This document shows, in pieces, positions 10,194 through 21,424 of a DNA stretch of 64,000 nt; the stretch's first letter is position 1, and every line of letters begins with the position of its first letter. This DNA is from Vibrio breoganii (lineage in GTDB: Bacteria; Pseudomonadota; Gammaproteobacteria; Enterobacterales; Vibrionaceae), in contig NZ_CP016177.1 in NCBI RefSeq assembly GCF_001677275.1, forward strand, positions 2,728,001 through 2,792,000, read 5' to 3'. The position numbers and the translations under genes were made by a program. The notes beneath the pieces were generated by a model, which saw nothing but the letters and a program-made list of their open reading frames with translations, had not been told where the DNA came from and searched no databases.

Positions 10194-11081
10194 ATGAACA
10201 TCAAAAGCCTACAGATTTTTCTACATCTTTCTGAAAGTAAGAACTTCAGCAAGACTGCGTCCGCAATGCACATGAGCCCATCGGCATTAAGCCGTCAAAT
10301 AAAGCGCTTAGAACAAGAAGCGGAGCAGATTCTATTCATTAGAGACAATAGAAGTGTTGAGTTAACCACCGCAGGCAAAGAGCTGCTCCCTGTTGCTCAC
10401 AACATTGTGAATCAATGGCAAACCTTTACCCTAAACTTTTCAGATCATAAGGATGTATTAAAGGGTGAGATACGGCTATTTTGCTCGGTAACAGCAAGCT
10501 ACAGCCACTTGCCTCGTTTACTGTCAGAGTTTCGTTTATTGCATCCATTGATCGAGTATAAGCTCAGTACCGGTGACCCTGCACAAGCAATAGAAAAGGT
10601 ACTAAATGATGAAGCGGATATCGCCATTTCTGCAGAAAGTGACCAATTACCTTCAAGGGTTGCCTTTGAAAACATCAGCGAGATTTCATTATCGGTTATA
10701 GCCCCTAAGGGAGTAGCCAATATAGAAAGCATGCTCACAGAGCCTATTAACTGGAATGAAATTCCCTTTATTATACCCTCAGAGGGCACCGCTCGAGATC
10801 GCTGTAATACCTGGTTTAAGCGAAGCAAGATTAAGCCAAACATCTATGCGCAGGTGGCAGGGCATGAGGCGATCGTCAGTATGGTGGCATTAGGCTGTGG
10901 TATTGGAATTGCACCAGATGTCGTGATTAATAACAGCCCAGTAAAAGACCATATTCAAAAGCTGGATGTGGAGCCGGTTAAGCCATTTAAGCTAGGGGTA
11001 TGTTGCAAGCGTTCGCAGCTCAATAATCCACTGATCAAGGCCTTGTGGAGTGTGGCTGAGGCTAATTATATTTCGAGTTAG
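10194..11081 (+). CDS. ilvY: LysR-family activator of ilvC
   Basis: LysR regulator of 295 residues. The helix-turn-helix is at the N-terminus (MNIKSLQIFLHLSESKNFSKTA then SPSALSRQIKRLE) and is followed by a periplasmic-binding-like effector domain. Divergent placement with ilvC and the operator between them identify it as IlvY, which senses acetolactate and acetohydroxybutyrate. Two bases after its stop codon the DNA turns into a heptamer repeat and then an IS3-family element, so its native downstream DNA has been rearranged. Confidence 0.93.
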   Translation: MNIKSLQIFLHLSESKNFSKTASAMHMSPSALSRQIKRLEQEAEQILFIRDNRSVELTTAGKELLPVAHNIVNQWQTFTLNFSDHKDVLKGEIRLFCSVTASYSHLPRLLSEFRLLHPLIEYKLSTGDPAQAIEKVLNDEADIAISAESDQLPSRVAFENISEISLSVIAPKGVANIESMLTEPINWNEIPFIIPSEGTARDRCNTWFKRSKIKPNIYAQVAGHEAIVSMVALGCGIGIAPDVVINNSPVKDHIQKLDVEPVKPFKLGVCCKRSQLNNPLIKALWSVAEANYISS

Positions 11082-11082
11082 A

Positions 11083-11109
11083 CTGGGTTCTGGGTTCTGG
11101 GTTCTGGGT
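11083..11109. repeat. Heptamer tandem repeat (TTCTGGG)n, left part
   Basis: About three and a half copies of TTCTGGG start right after the ilvY stop and end at the IS3-family left end. It continues on the other side of the element at 12361. Confidence 0.9.
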
Positions 11110-11141
11110 TGATATGACCCCGTAAAAGTAGACACGGGGTT

Positions 11142-12039
11142 TTATTTTACTAGTTCGAAATCATTGGGACTAACTCCACCGAGTGTCCCATGTTTTCTTA
11201 CTGAATTATAATAATTAACGATATAAAGTCGACTTTGAGTGATCATTTGCTGGCGAGATATCTCTCCAACGTTACTCATCCACTCTTTTTTGTACTGTGC
11301 AAAGAAGCTCTCTGCACACGCATTATCCCAGCAATTTCCTTTCCTAGACATACTCACGGTAATGTTCCGTTTGTGATGCCAAAGCAATGTATTCTCAGCC
11401 GTATATTGGGTTCCTTGATCTGAATGAAATAGTAATTTGTCACCGTCCGGCTTTCTGAGCTTCCACGCTCGATTTAGTGTCTTTATGACTAAGTCAGCAT
11501 TGTTTATTTTGCTCGTTCCCCAACCAACAACTTTTCTTGAGTACAAATCAAGAATTACACACAAGTATTGCCAACCATCCCGGCACCTAACCTGAGTAAT
11601 ATCGGATACCCAAACACGATTAGGGTCAGCGACTTTAAACTCTCGATTCAGCAGATTAAAAGCGTTAATGGTATTTGATTTACTTACTGCGCGACCAAAG
11701 CTGCGTTTACAAGCCCGAGAACGATAGCCCATAGCTTGCAGTAAGCGTTGGACCCTCGCTTTGCTGCACACAAAGCTGTTTTCAATCGCAAATTTCCAAA
11801 GCTTCCGATAACCAGGAATACAGTGCTGCTCGTCGCTGGTAGCCTTGAGAAAATCAGATAATGTACGATTCTCTACAGACCGTTCACTAAGTTCACTGTT
11901 CAACCACTTATAATACCCTGAACGAGAGACTTCAAAGAGATGGCAAAGCCACTTAATCGGTCGCTTGGCACTATGGTGCTTAGCTATAAACTCAAACTTT
12001 ATTCTTTTCGGCTGTCGAAGTAGGCCTTCGCCTTTTTTA
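11142..12039 (-). CDS. IS3-family transposase OrfB (DDE domain), made by -1 frameshift from OrfA
   Basis: Catalytic part of the transposase, with an rve-type DDE core: first Asp in RVWVSDITQV, second in FHSDQGTQYT, and Glu in NACAESFFAQYKKEW. An ATG at 11903 opens 253 residues, but the same frame is open back to the AAAAAAG heptamer and reads KFEFIAKHHSAKRPIKWLC, then FEVSRSGYYKWL. That is the usual start of IS3 OrfB. I therefore place its beginning at the frameshift site, giving an OrfAB fusion as the active enzyme. No inactivating change is visible. Confidence 0.88.
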
Positions 12040-12313
12040 GCATGTCATTCTCCATTTCAGCCCTTTCAAGCTGCTTTTTAAGACGAGCGACTTCTCGCTC
12101 TAGCTCAGCTAAAGAATGCTCTGGACCTTCGTTCTTAATTGGGTTTGAAGTTTGCTTAGATGATGTCAATTTGCGCCTCCATTTACTCAAAAGCCTAGGA
12201 TGAATACCTAATGACTTAGCGACTGAGTTTACTGTATCTGGAGACTCTAGTGATTTTTGAACTGCGTTTCTTTTAAACTCGTTTGAAAATACTCGTCTTT
12301 GTTTTACTTGCAT
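11999..12313 (-). CDS. IS3-family OrfA (DNA-binding subunit)
   Basis: 104-residue protein with a helix-turn-helix (FSNEFKRNAVQKSLESPDTV, then VAKSLGIHPRLLSKWRRK) and a C-terminal leucine-zipper-like helix (SLAELEREVARLKKQLERA). It recognises the element's ends. OrfA alone usually represses transposition; the frameshift makes the OrfAB transposase. Confidence 0.9.
   Translation of the reverse strand: MQVKQRRVFSNEFKRNAVQKSLESPDTVNSVAKSLGIHPRLLSKWRRKLTSSKQTSNPIKNEGPEHSLAELEREVARLKKQLERAEMENDMLKKAKAYFDSRKE
12033..12039 (-). other. Programmed -1 frameshift heptamer of the IS3-family element
   Basis: On the minus strand the OrfA codons CTA AAA AAG contain the slippery heptamer A-AAA-AAG. A -1 slip joins OrfA to the open OrfB frame. 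This is the standard expression mode of IS3 elements; efficiency is not known from sequence. Confidence 0.75.
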
Positions 12314-12360
12314 GACACCTAATCCTTAAATTAGGTGTCTACTTTATTGAGGTCGTATCA

Positions 12361-12418
12361 GGTTCTGGGTTCTGGGTTCTGGGTTCTGGGTTCTGGGTTC
12401 TGGGTTCTGGGTTCTGGG
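12361..12418. repeat. Heptamer tandem repeat (TTCTGGG)n, right part
   Basis: Eight uninterrupted copies of TTCTGGG. With the left part, the array was about 11 to 12 copies before the insertion. Copy number of such perfect short repeats usually varies by slippage. It lies between ilvY and the 116-bp array. Confidence 0.92.
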
Positions 12419-13203
12419 GAGATTTTACAAACGCTAGATATGAAAAAACTCGCTATAAAAGCGGGTTATTCAAAATTAAAGCCTGGCGATGTCCTACTCC
12501 CACATGGGCGGTGCGGCGATCCGCAAACACACGCTACTTTTCCAAGATTCAGATATGAAAAAACCCGCTATAAAAGCGGGTTTTTTTCAAATTTAAAGCC
12601 TGGCGATGTCCTACTCCCACATGGGCGGTGCGGCGATCCGCAAACACACGCTACTTTTCCAAGATTCAGATATGAAAAAACCCGCTATAGAAGCGGGTTT
12701 TTTCAAATTTAAAGCCTGGCGATGTCCTACTCTCACATGGGCGGTGCGGCGATCCGCAAACACACGCTACTTTTCCAAGATTCAGATATGAAAAAACCCG
12801 CTATAGAAGCGGGTTTTTTCAAATTTAAAGCCTGGCGATGTCCTACTCCCACATGGGCGGTGCGGCGATCCGCAAACACACGCTACTTTTCCAAGATTCA
12901 GATATGAAAAAACCCGCTATAGAAGCGGGTTTTTTCAAATTTAAAGCCTGGCGATGTCCTACTCTCACATGGGCGGTGCGGCGATCCGCAAACACACGCT
13001 ACTTTTCCAAGATTCAGATATGAAAAAACCCGCTATAGAAGCGGGTTTTTTCAAATTTAAAGCCTGGCGATGTCCTACTCTCACATGGGCGGTGCGGCGA
13101 TCCGCAAACACACGCTACTTTTCCAAGATTCAGATATGAATAATACCAATTAAAGTAAAAATATGATCTAATTGAGGCTATCAAACAATTGTGAAATATT
13201 GCT

Positions 13204-13692
13204 ATGGATAGCCTTGATAATACCGATTTCAAAAAGCTAGCGAGTCAACAAAAAACCATTCAGATGAAGGTTCGCTTACTAGCGCTTGCACACTTCAAAG
13301 AAGGTCATTCGCGAACTCAAATTGCTAAATATCTTAAAGTTAGCCGAACCAGTGTGAATAAATGGGTTAAGGTCTTTTTTGAAGAAGGCTTGGAAGGGCT
13401 TCAAGAAAAACCCCGCACAGGTAGACCTGCATATCTCAATGAGGAACAACGAAAACAACTCAGCGAATTCATACAAAAAGCAGCTGAATCACCGTCTGGA
13501 GGACGTCTTGTCGGTAGCGATATACATGACTACATCGTTGAACACTTTGATAAACACTATCACCCCAATTCCATCTATTATCTCCTCGAGCACATGGGCT
13601 TTTCTTGGATAACTTCTCGTTCAAAACACCCTAAGCAATCACAGCAAATCCAAGACGATTTTAAAAAAATTCCAAATAGAAACGATCCTTAA
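13204..13692 (+). CDS. IS630-family transposase, N-terminal part (first frame)
   Basis: Two helix-turn-helix motifs of IS630 type bind the element's ends: HFKEGHSRTQIAKYLKVSRT followed by SVNKWVKVFFEEGLEGL, then a second around YIVEHFDKHYHPNSIYYLLEHM. The frame closes shortly after the homopolymer A7 at 13663-13669. The catalytic half continues in the +1 frame, so this is either half of a programmed-frameshift gene or a broken gene. Confidence 0.85.
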   Translation: MDSLDNTDFKKLASQQKTIQMKVRLLALAHFKEGHSRTQIAKYLKVSRTSVNKWVKVFFEEGLEGLQEKPRTGRPAYLNEEQRKQLSEFIQKAAESPSGGRLVGSDIHDYIVEHFDKHYHPNSIYYLLEHMGFSWITSRSKHPKQSQQIQDDFKKIPNRNDP

Positions 13693-14239
13693 GATCCCCG
13701 GCCATATTGGGCTAGAACAGGTTGATGTCTGGTTTCAAGATGAGGCTAGATTTGGTCAGCAGAACACAACAACTCGTCTTTGGGCGACTCGCGGAACGAG
13801 GCCTAGAGTCGTAAAACAGCAGCAATTTGAATACGCTTATTTGTTTGGCTCTGTGTGCCCAGCAAGAGGGATCGGCGAAGCAATAGTTGTTCCTTGGGTA
13901 AACAAGGACATCATGATCAACCACCTAGAACAAATATCGAAAGCTACAGAAAAAGGTCGTCATGCAGTCGTAATAATGGATGGTGCAGGCTGGCATACGG
14001 ACGACATAGCGAACCAATTTAATAACGTCAGTATCATCAAGCTTCCTCCATACTCGCCAGAGCTGAACCCTATTGAACAAGTTTGGAGCTGGTTAAGACA
14101 ACATTATTTAGCAAACCAAAGTTTCACTGATTACAACGAAATTGTGTCCAAGGTTTGTCGCGCTTGGAATGGCTTTCTTGAGTGCAGAGATCGCGTCACA
14201 AAAATGTGCCAAAGAGATTGGATAGACCTGATCAGTTAA
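13661..14239 (+). CDS. IS630-family transposase, catalytic part (second frame)
   Basis: Open from the A7 run onward, it reads KKFQIETILKIPGHIGLEQ and then the DDE catalytic core: first Asp in DVWFQDEARFGQ, second in VVIMDGAGWHTD, and the acidic residue in YSPELNPIEQVWSWLR. No independent start with a ribosome site is seen, so it is probably made by slippage on A7 from the first frame. Removing one A would restore a single frame. Many IS630 copies carry such a shift, so activity is possible but unproven. Confidence 0.82.
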   Translation, partial: LKKFQIETILKIPGHIGLEQVDVWFQDEARFGQQNTTTRLWATRGTRPRVVKQQQFEYAYLFGSVCPARGIGEAIVVPWVNKDIMINHLEQISKATEKGRHAVVIMDGAGWHTDDIANQFNNVSIIKLPPYSPELNPIEQVWSWLRQHYLANQSFTDYNEIVSKVCRAWNGFLECRDRVTKMCQRDWIDLIS

Positions 14240-14368
14240 TTTTCCGGATTGGTATAAACCCGCTATAGAAGCGGGTTTTTTCAAATTTAAAGCCTGGCGA
14301 TGTCCTACTCCCACATGGGCGGTGCGGCGATCCGCAAACACACGCTACTTTTCCAAGATTCAGATATG

Positions 14369-14400
14369 AAAAAACCCGCTATAGAAGCGGGTTTTTTCAA
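14369..14400. terminator. Intrinsic terminator after the distal 5S of rRNA operon 1
   Basis: Stem AACCCGC/GCGGGTT with loop TATAGAA (as read on plus) between an A-run and a T-run, so it is bidirectional. Near-identical hairpins recur in every 116-bp array unit, giving about eight terminators in a row. Confidence 0.9.
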
Positions 14401-14406
14401 ATTTAA

Positions 14407-14525
14407 AGCCTGGCGATGTCCTACTCTCACATGGGGAAACCCCACACTACCATCGGCGCTATTATGTTTCACTTCTGAGTTCGGCATGGAATCAGGTGGG
14501 TCCACAATGCTATGGTCGCCAAGCA
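14407..14525 (-). rRNA. 5S rRNA (second, distal copy of operon 1)
   Basis: Minus-strand sequence from TGCTTGGCGACC to ATCGCCAGGC, near 120 bases, apparently identical over the compared stretch to the 5S copies at 14701 and 50486. It follows tRNA-Thr in the transcript. Confidence 0.95.
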
Positions 14526-14566
14526 AATTTTGTGTGCAATCAGATTAAGAATCTAATAGCAAAATA

Positions 14567-14642
14567 TGGTGCTAGTACCCAGAGTCGAACTGGGGACCTC
14601 ACCCTTACCAAGGGTGCGCTCTACCAACTGAGCCATACCAGC
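14567..14642 (-). tRNA. tRNA-Thr (GGT)
   Basis: Cloverleaf with anticodon loop TTGGTAA and an encoded CCA (14567-14569). It lies between the two 5S genes of rRNA operon 1. Confidence 0.96.
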
Positions 14643-14662
14643 AATTTGTCGTCTAGAGAGAC

Positions 14663-14693
14663 GAAAAAACCCGCTTCAAAAGCGGGTTATTCA
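14663..14693. terminator. Terminator-like hairpin between proximal 5S and tRNA-Thr
   Basis: Stem AACCCGCTT/AAGCGGGTT, related to the array terminators, but the T-tract on the minus strand begins after an interruption in one arm (GGTTATTC on plus). tRNA-Thr and the distal 5S lie beyond it, so termination here must be partial or the hairpin may be a processing site. Confidence 0.55.
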
Positions 14694-14700
14694 AAATTAA

Positions 14701-14819
14701 AGCCTGGCGATGTCCTACTCTCACATGGGGAAACCCCACACTACCATCGGCGCTATTATGTTTCACTTCTGAGTTCGGCATGGAATCAGGTGGGTCCACA
14801 ATGCTATGGTCGCCAAGCA
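14701..14819 (-). rRNA. 5S rRNA (first copy of operon 1)
   Basis: Complete 5S gene on the minus strand, about 90 bases after the 3' end of 23S. Confidence 0.96.
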
Positions 14820-14910
14820 AATTTTAAAATTCGGAAAGCTATTATTTAAAAGTTATATCACACATTCAAAGTTCTTACTTTGAGTCCACAAAACCCCTTG
14901 GGTGTTGTAT

Positions 14911-17797
<2,887 letters not shown>

Positions 17798-18067
17798 ATA
17801 CAACCCCAAAGGGTCTTGCTTAACGCAATGCAGTTGCTACGCTGCAGTATGACGTTTCCAAGGTGCGTTATCTCTTTATTATGAGCGAGATAACATTCGA
17901 TTTTGCCGGACTCAAATTTGAATGCATCCTGGCAAGGATACATTCCCAAGAACACTTGAATGTGTGTTGGTACCTACATCCCTCTTTATTTAAAAAGAAG
18001 TACATAGGATTTGAGAACTTTTAAATTTGATTAGTAATGAAATCACATTACTAATCGTCAGCTTTCC

Positions 18068-18081
18068 AAATTGTTAAAGAG
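18068..18081 (-). promoter_or_regulatory. boxA antitermination element in the 16S-23S spacer
   Basis: The minus strand carries GCTCTTTAACAATT, the NusB/S10 boxA element that keeps polymerase going into 23S. The rest of the spacer (17798-18167) shows only processing-type hairpins. Confidence 0.8.
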
Positions 18082-18167
18082 CATGAATTTCCAAGCAATA
18101 ATGCTTATGAAACCATTTTTAAATATTCTCTATTCTTTCTAGAGAAAAGAACAAAAACACTTAAAGA

Positions 18168-18243
18168 TGGTGGAGCTATGCGGGATCGAACCGCAGACCT
18201 CCTCGCTGCCAGCGAGGCGCTCTCCCAGCTGAGCTATAGCCCC
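18168..18243 (-). tRNA. tRNA-Ala (GGC)
   Basis: Spacer tRNA between 16S and 23S of operon 1. Anticodon loop CTGGCAG gives GGC; CCA is encoded at 18168-18170. Confidence 0.95.
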
Positions 18244-18319
18244 ATCTGGAAGTTTTTCCTGCTCTAACTTTTTAAACCATATCAATCTGTGTGGACACTC
18301 ATCGTGAATAATCATCGTA

Positions 18320-19873
<1,554 letters not shown>

Positions 19874-20093
19874 AAAGTTTTGTTGAAGCTTACGCTTCGG
19901 CTCAATGAATACTGACTTCAAAACTGTTCCTTACTCGAAAGTAAGAAGTAATTTTAAAGCTATTATCGTTCCAACAGAACGATAATGAATTGACTGTGCC
20001 AATGACTAAAAGTCATCGTTTTGGTCACTCAGTTCATTGATAAATCTTTTCGATTATCATCAACGAGTGCCCACACAGATTGATAGGTCTAAA

Positions 20094-20106
20094 TTGTTAA
20101 AGAGCG
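20094..20106 (-). promoter_or_regulatory. boxA antitermination element in the rRNA operon 1 leader
   Basis: Minus-strand CGCTCTTTAACAA about 220 bases before 16S. The leader from 19874 to 20293 otherwise holds 16S processing-stem sequence and no gene. Confidence 0.82.
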
Positions 20107-20293
20107 TTGCTTTTCGACGATTCCTTTTGTGAGGAGTCTCTCAAAGCGGACAGCCATTCTAGCGATTTGAACCTCAGTGTCAAACACTTTTTGAATTTAA
20201 TTTTCTAAGAGAAGTTAAACTCAATTGGGTTCGGCTAGTTAGCCTACTGAAACACTGCGAAGCGTTTCCGCTGTTGCCGTGTCAGTGGGGCGC

Positions 20294-20321
20294 ATTATAG
20301 AGATGCTCGTCACATTGGCAA
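20294..20321 (-). promoter_or_regulatory. rRNA operon 1 promoter
   Basis: -10 TATAAT (20294-20299) and -35 TTGCCA (20316-20321) are separated by 16 bases on the minus strand. The discriminator after -10 is GCGCCCC, which marks stringent (ppGpp/DksA) control, and an A/T-rich UP-like stretch lies upstream of -35. The same promoter recurs before operon 2. Confidence 0.88.
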
Positions 20322-20371
20322 GCCTTTTCTATAAGTTTTTTGCAGTTTCTTTTTTTACGCTCAACAAACAA

Positions 20372-20399
20372 ACAACCCGCTTGAAAAGCGGGCTGTTTT
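20372..20399 (-). terminator. Intrinsic terminator of the ubiD-ferredoxin-fre operon
   Basis: Stem CCCGCTT-GAA-AAGCGGG extended by AACA/TGTT pairs, 29 bases beyond the fre stop on the minus strand, with T-rich DNA after it. Confidence 0.82.
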
Positions 20400-20427
20400 G
20401 GTCGGTTTAAAGCAGTTTCTGATAGTT

Positions 20428-21138
20428 TTAGATAAATGCGAACGCATCAGAATAAATTTGCTCGACCTTAGCTTTCTTATTAAAGATAAACTGCTCTCTT
20501 GCACTACCGGCCATTTCAAATCGACCTGCTATATAGATGTCATACTCAGAGAGGTCTGAAAAATCCTGCATCACGGCTTGAAGCACATTGCCGGTTTTTC
20601 CAGTCCAAATGCCTTCATCATCTTCTACTACAGGAACAAAATGGATATTTGCGTGCTGTTCTTCAATAGACGTCAGTTCATCAAACGCATACAGCTGTGA
20701 TTTACTTCTTGCTCCCCAATACAAATAGATTGGGTTATTGATATTTTGGCTGATGCAGTGATCCAGAATAGAACGCACGTAGCTAAAACCCGTTCCACCA
20801 GCGATAAGTAACATAGAGCGATCACTCTCTTTAAGAGCCGCATCACCATGAGGAGCATCAATAACAATATCACTACCATTGCTCAGCGCTTCATGCATAC
20901 GGTTAACGACCTCAAGAGCATAAGCATTTTCTTCAGCAGCACCAATATGAAGCTCTAGCTCTCCCTCATGTCGACAAGGGCTACTTGCGATTGAAAAAGG
21001 ACGCTTGTCTTTCTCACCCATTACGACCATCAAATACTGCCCCGCTTCAAACTCAACAGGAGTTTCAGGGTGCAACAATACTCGGAATGTATTGCTGGCT
21101 AAGGGCTTAATTGATTTTACTTTGCAACGAATGGTCAT
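20428..21138 (-). CDS. fre: NAD(P)H-flavin reductase
   Basis: Reduces free flavins with NAD(P)H; a ferredoxin-NADP reductase-fold protein of 236 residues. The flavin-binding motif is RPFSIASSP and the NAD(P)-binding motif is [28 protein letters not shown] is the conserved C-terminal element. I chose ATG 21138 because of the GAGGAAG ribosome site and homology to E. coli Fre (MTTL-type start); the frame opens nine codons earlier, inside the ferredoxin gene. It is the third gene of a tight operon after ubiD and a 2Fe-2S ferredoxin, so it may pass electrons to that ferredoxin or supply FMNH2 for UbiD's prenylated cofactor. Both are inferences. Confidence 0.92.
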   Translation of the reverse strand: MTIRCKVKSIKPLASNTFRVLLHPETPVEFEAGQYLMVVMGEKDKRPFSIASSPCRHEGELELHIGAAEENAYALEVVNRMHEALSNGSDIVIDAPHGDAALKESDRSMLLIAGGTGFSYVRSILDHCISQNINNPIYLYWGARSKSQLYAFDELTSIEEQHANIHFVPVVEDDEGIWTGKTGNVLQAVMQDFSDLSEYDIYIAGRFEMAGSAREQFIFNKKAKVEQIYSDAFAFI

Positions 21139-21154
21139 ATCTTCCTCTATATCC

Positions 21155-21424
21155 TTACTCATCAAAAGTAAGTACTAAATCTGTGTTTGCAAACGCTTGG
21201 CAAGCAAAGACCCAGCCTTGGGCTTGCTCTTTCTCTGTTAGCATAGGTTCTAACTGATACGCTACTGTACCAGTCTTTAATCGGCATAGACACATTCCGC
21301 ATGCTCCAACTTGGCATCGGTTAGGGAATGCGATGTTCTGAGATAGAGCAGCGTCTAATATGGTTTGCTGTTCCTCTATCTCAAATATTACACCACTGGG
21401 CAAAAGCTCTACCTTGTATGTCAT
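21155..21424 (-). CDS. 2Fe-2S plant-type ferredoxin
   Basis: 89-residue ferredoxin with the cluster ligands in [11 protein letters not shown] (C37, C42, C45) and a fourth Cys in WVFACQAF, the classic plant-type pattern. It starts within the last codons of ubiD (ATGA overlap, 4 bases), and its stop lies 17 bases before the fre start, so all three are made together. Its electron partner is probably Fre; the final acceptor is unknown. It resembles the ferredoxin domain found fused to flavin reductases in oxygenase systems. Confidence 0.88.
   Translation of the reverse strand: MTYKVELLPSGVIFEIEEQQTILDAALSQNIAFPNRCQVGACGMCLCRLKTGTVAYQLEPMLTEKEQAQGWVFACQAFANTDLVLTFDE

Larger units (their letters stand above)
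11110..12360 (-). mobile_element. Intact IS3-family insertion sequence (1251 bp)
   Basis: The ends form imperfect inverted repeats: left TGATATGACCCCGTAAAAG and right, read inward, TGATACGACCTCAATAAAG, both continuing into TAGACAC. Flanking GGT at 11107-11109 and 12361-12363 fits a 3-bp target duplication, although the repeat target makes this ambiguous. It carries orfA and orfB on the minus strand with a frameshift signal between them. Both frames are full length, so the element could be active. It sits inside the heptamer repeat. Confidence 0.9.
13141..14256 (+). mobile_element. IS630-family (Tc1/mariner-like) insertion in the 5S-tail array
   Basis: The left end reads TAATACCAAT and the right end, read inward, TTATACCAAT, giving short inverted repeats bounded by TA as expected for this family's TA target duplication. 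The flanks are two parts of one array unit: GATATGAA on the left and AACCCGCTATAG on the right. The element holds one transposase gene in two frames. Exact ends are uncertain by one or two bases. Confidence 0.85.
12437..14363 (-). repeat. Tandem array of 116-bp units, each a 5S rRNA 3' tail plus terminator (7 copies, one split by an IS)
   Basis: Units begin near 12437, 12553, 12670, 12786, 12902, 13018 and 13134; the last resumes at about 14257 after the IS630-family insertion. Read in the rRNA direction (minus), each has about 48 unit-specific bases (including GCGGATCGCCGCACCG), then the last ~28 bases of 5S rRNA (ending GGACATCGCCAGGC), then a terminator hairpin with stem AACCCGC/GCGGGTT and T-run. 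The units are almost identical, apart from a few changes and a diverged first copy (12437) whose terminator resembles the one beside tRNA-Thr. The array directly continues the rRNA operon past its distal 5S. Small open frames of 61 codons repeat in it on the plus strand, but they have no ribosome sites and I do not call them genes. Confidence 0.93.

Noticed and set aside
12606..13139. Four overlapping 61-codon open frames on the plus strand, spaced 116 bases apart
   Set aside because: They are frames created by the 116-bp repeat, antisense to the 5S-tail units, with no ribosome sites and no protein-like features.
12437..13140. CRISPR-like array
   Set aside because: The repeats are tandem with no unique spacers, and the content is 5S rRNA tail plus terminator; no cas gene is near.
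21142..21165. Longer fre start at 21165
   Set aside because: It would lie inside the ferredoxin gene without its own ribosome site; ATG 21138 has GAGGAAG and matches E. coli Fre.
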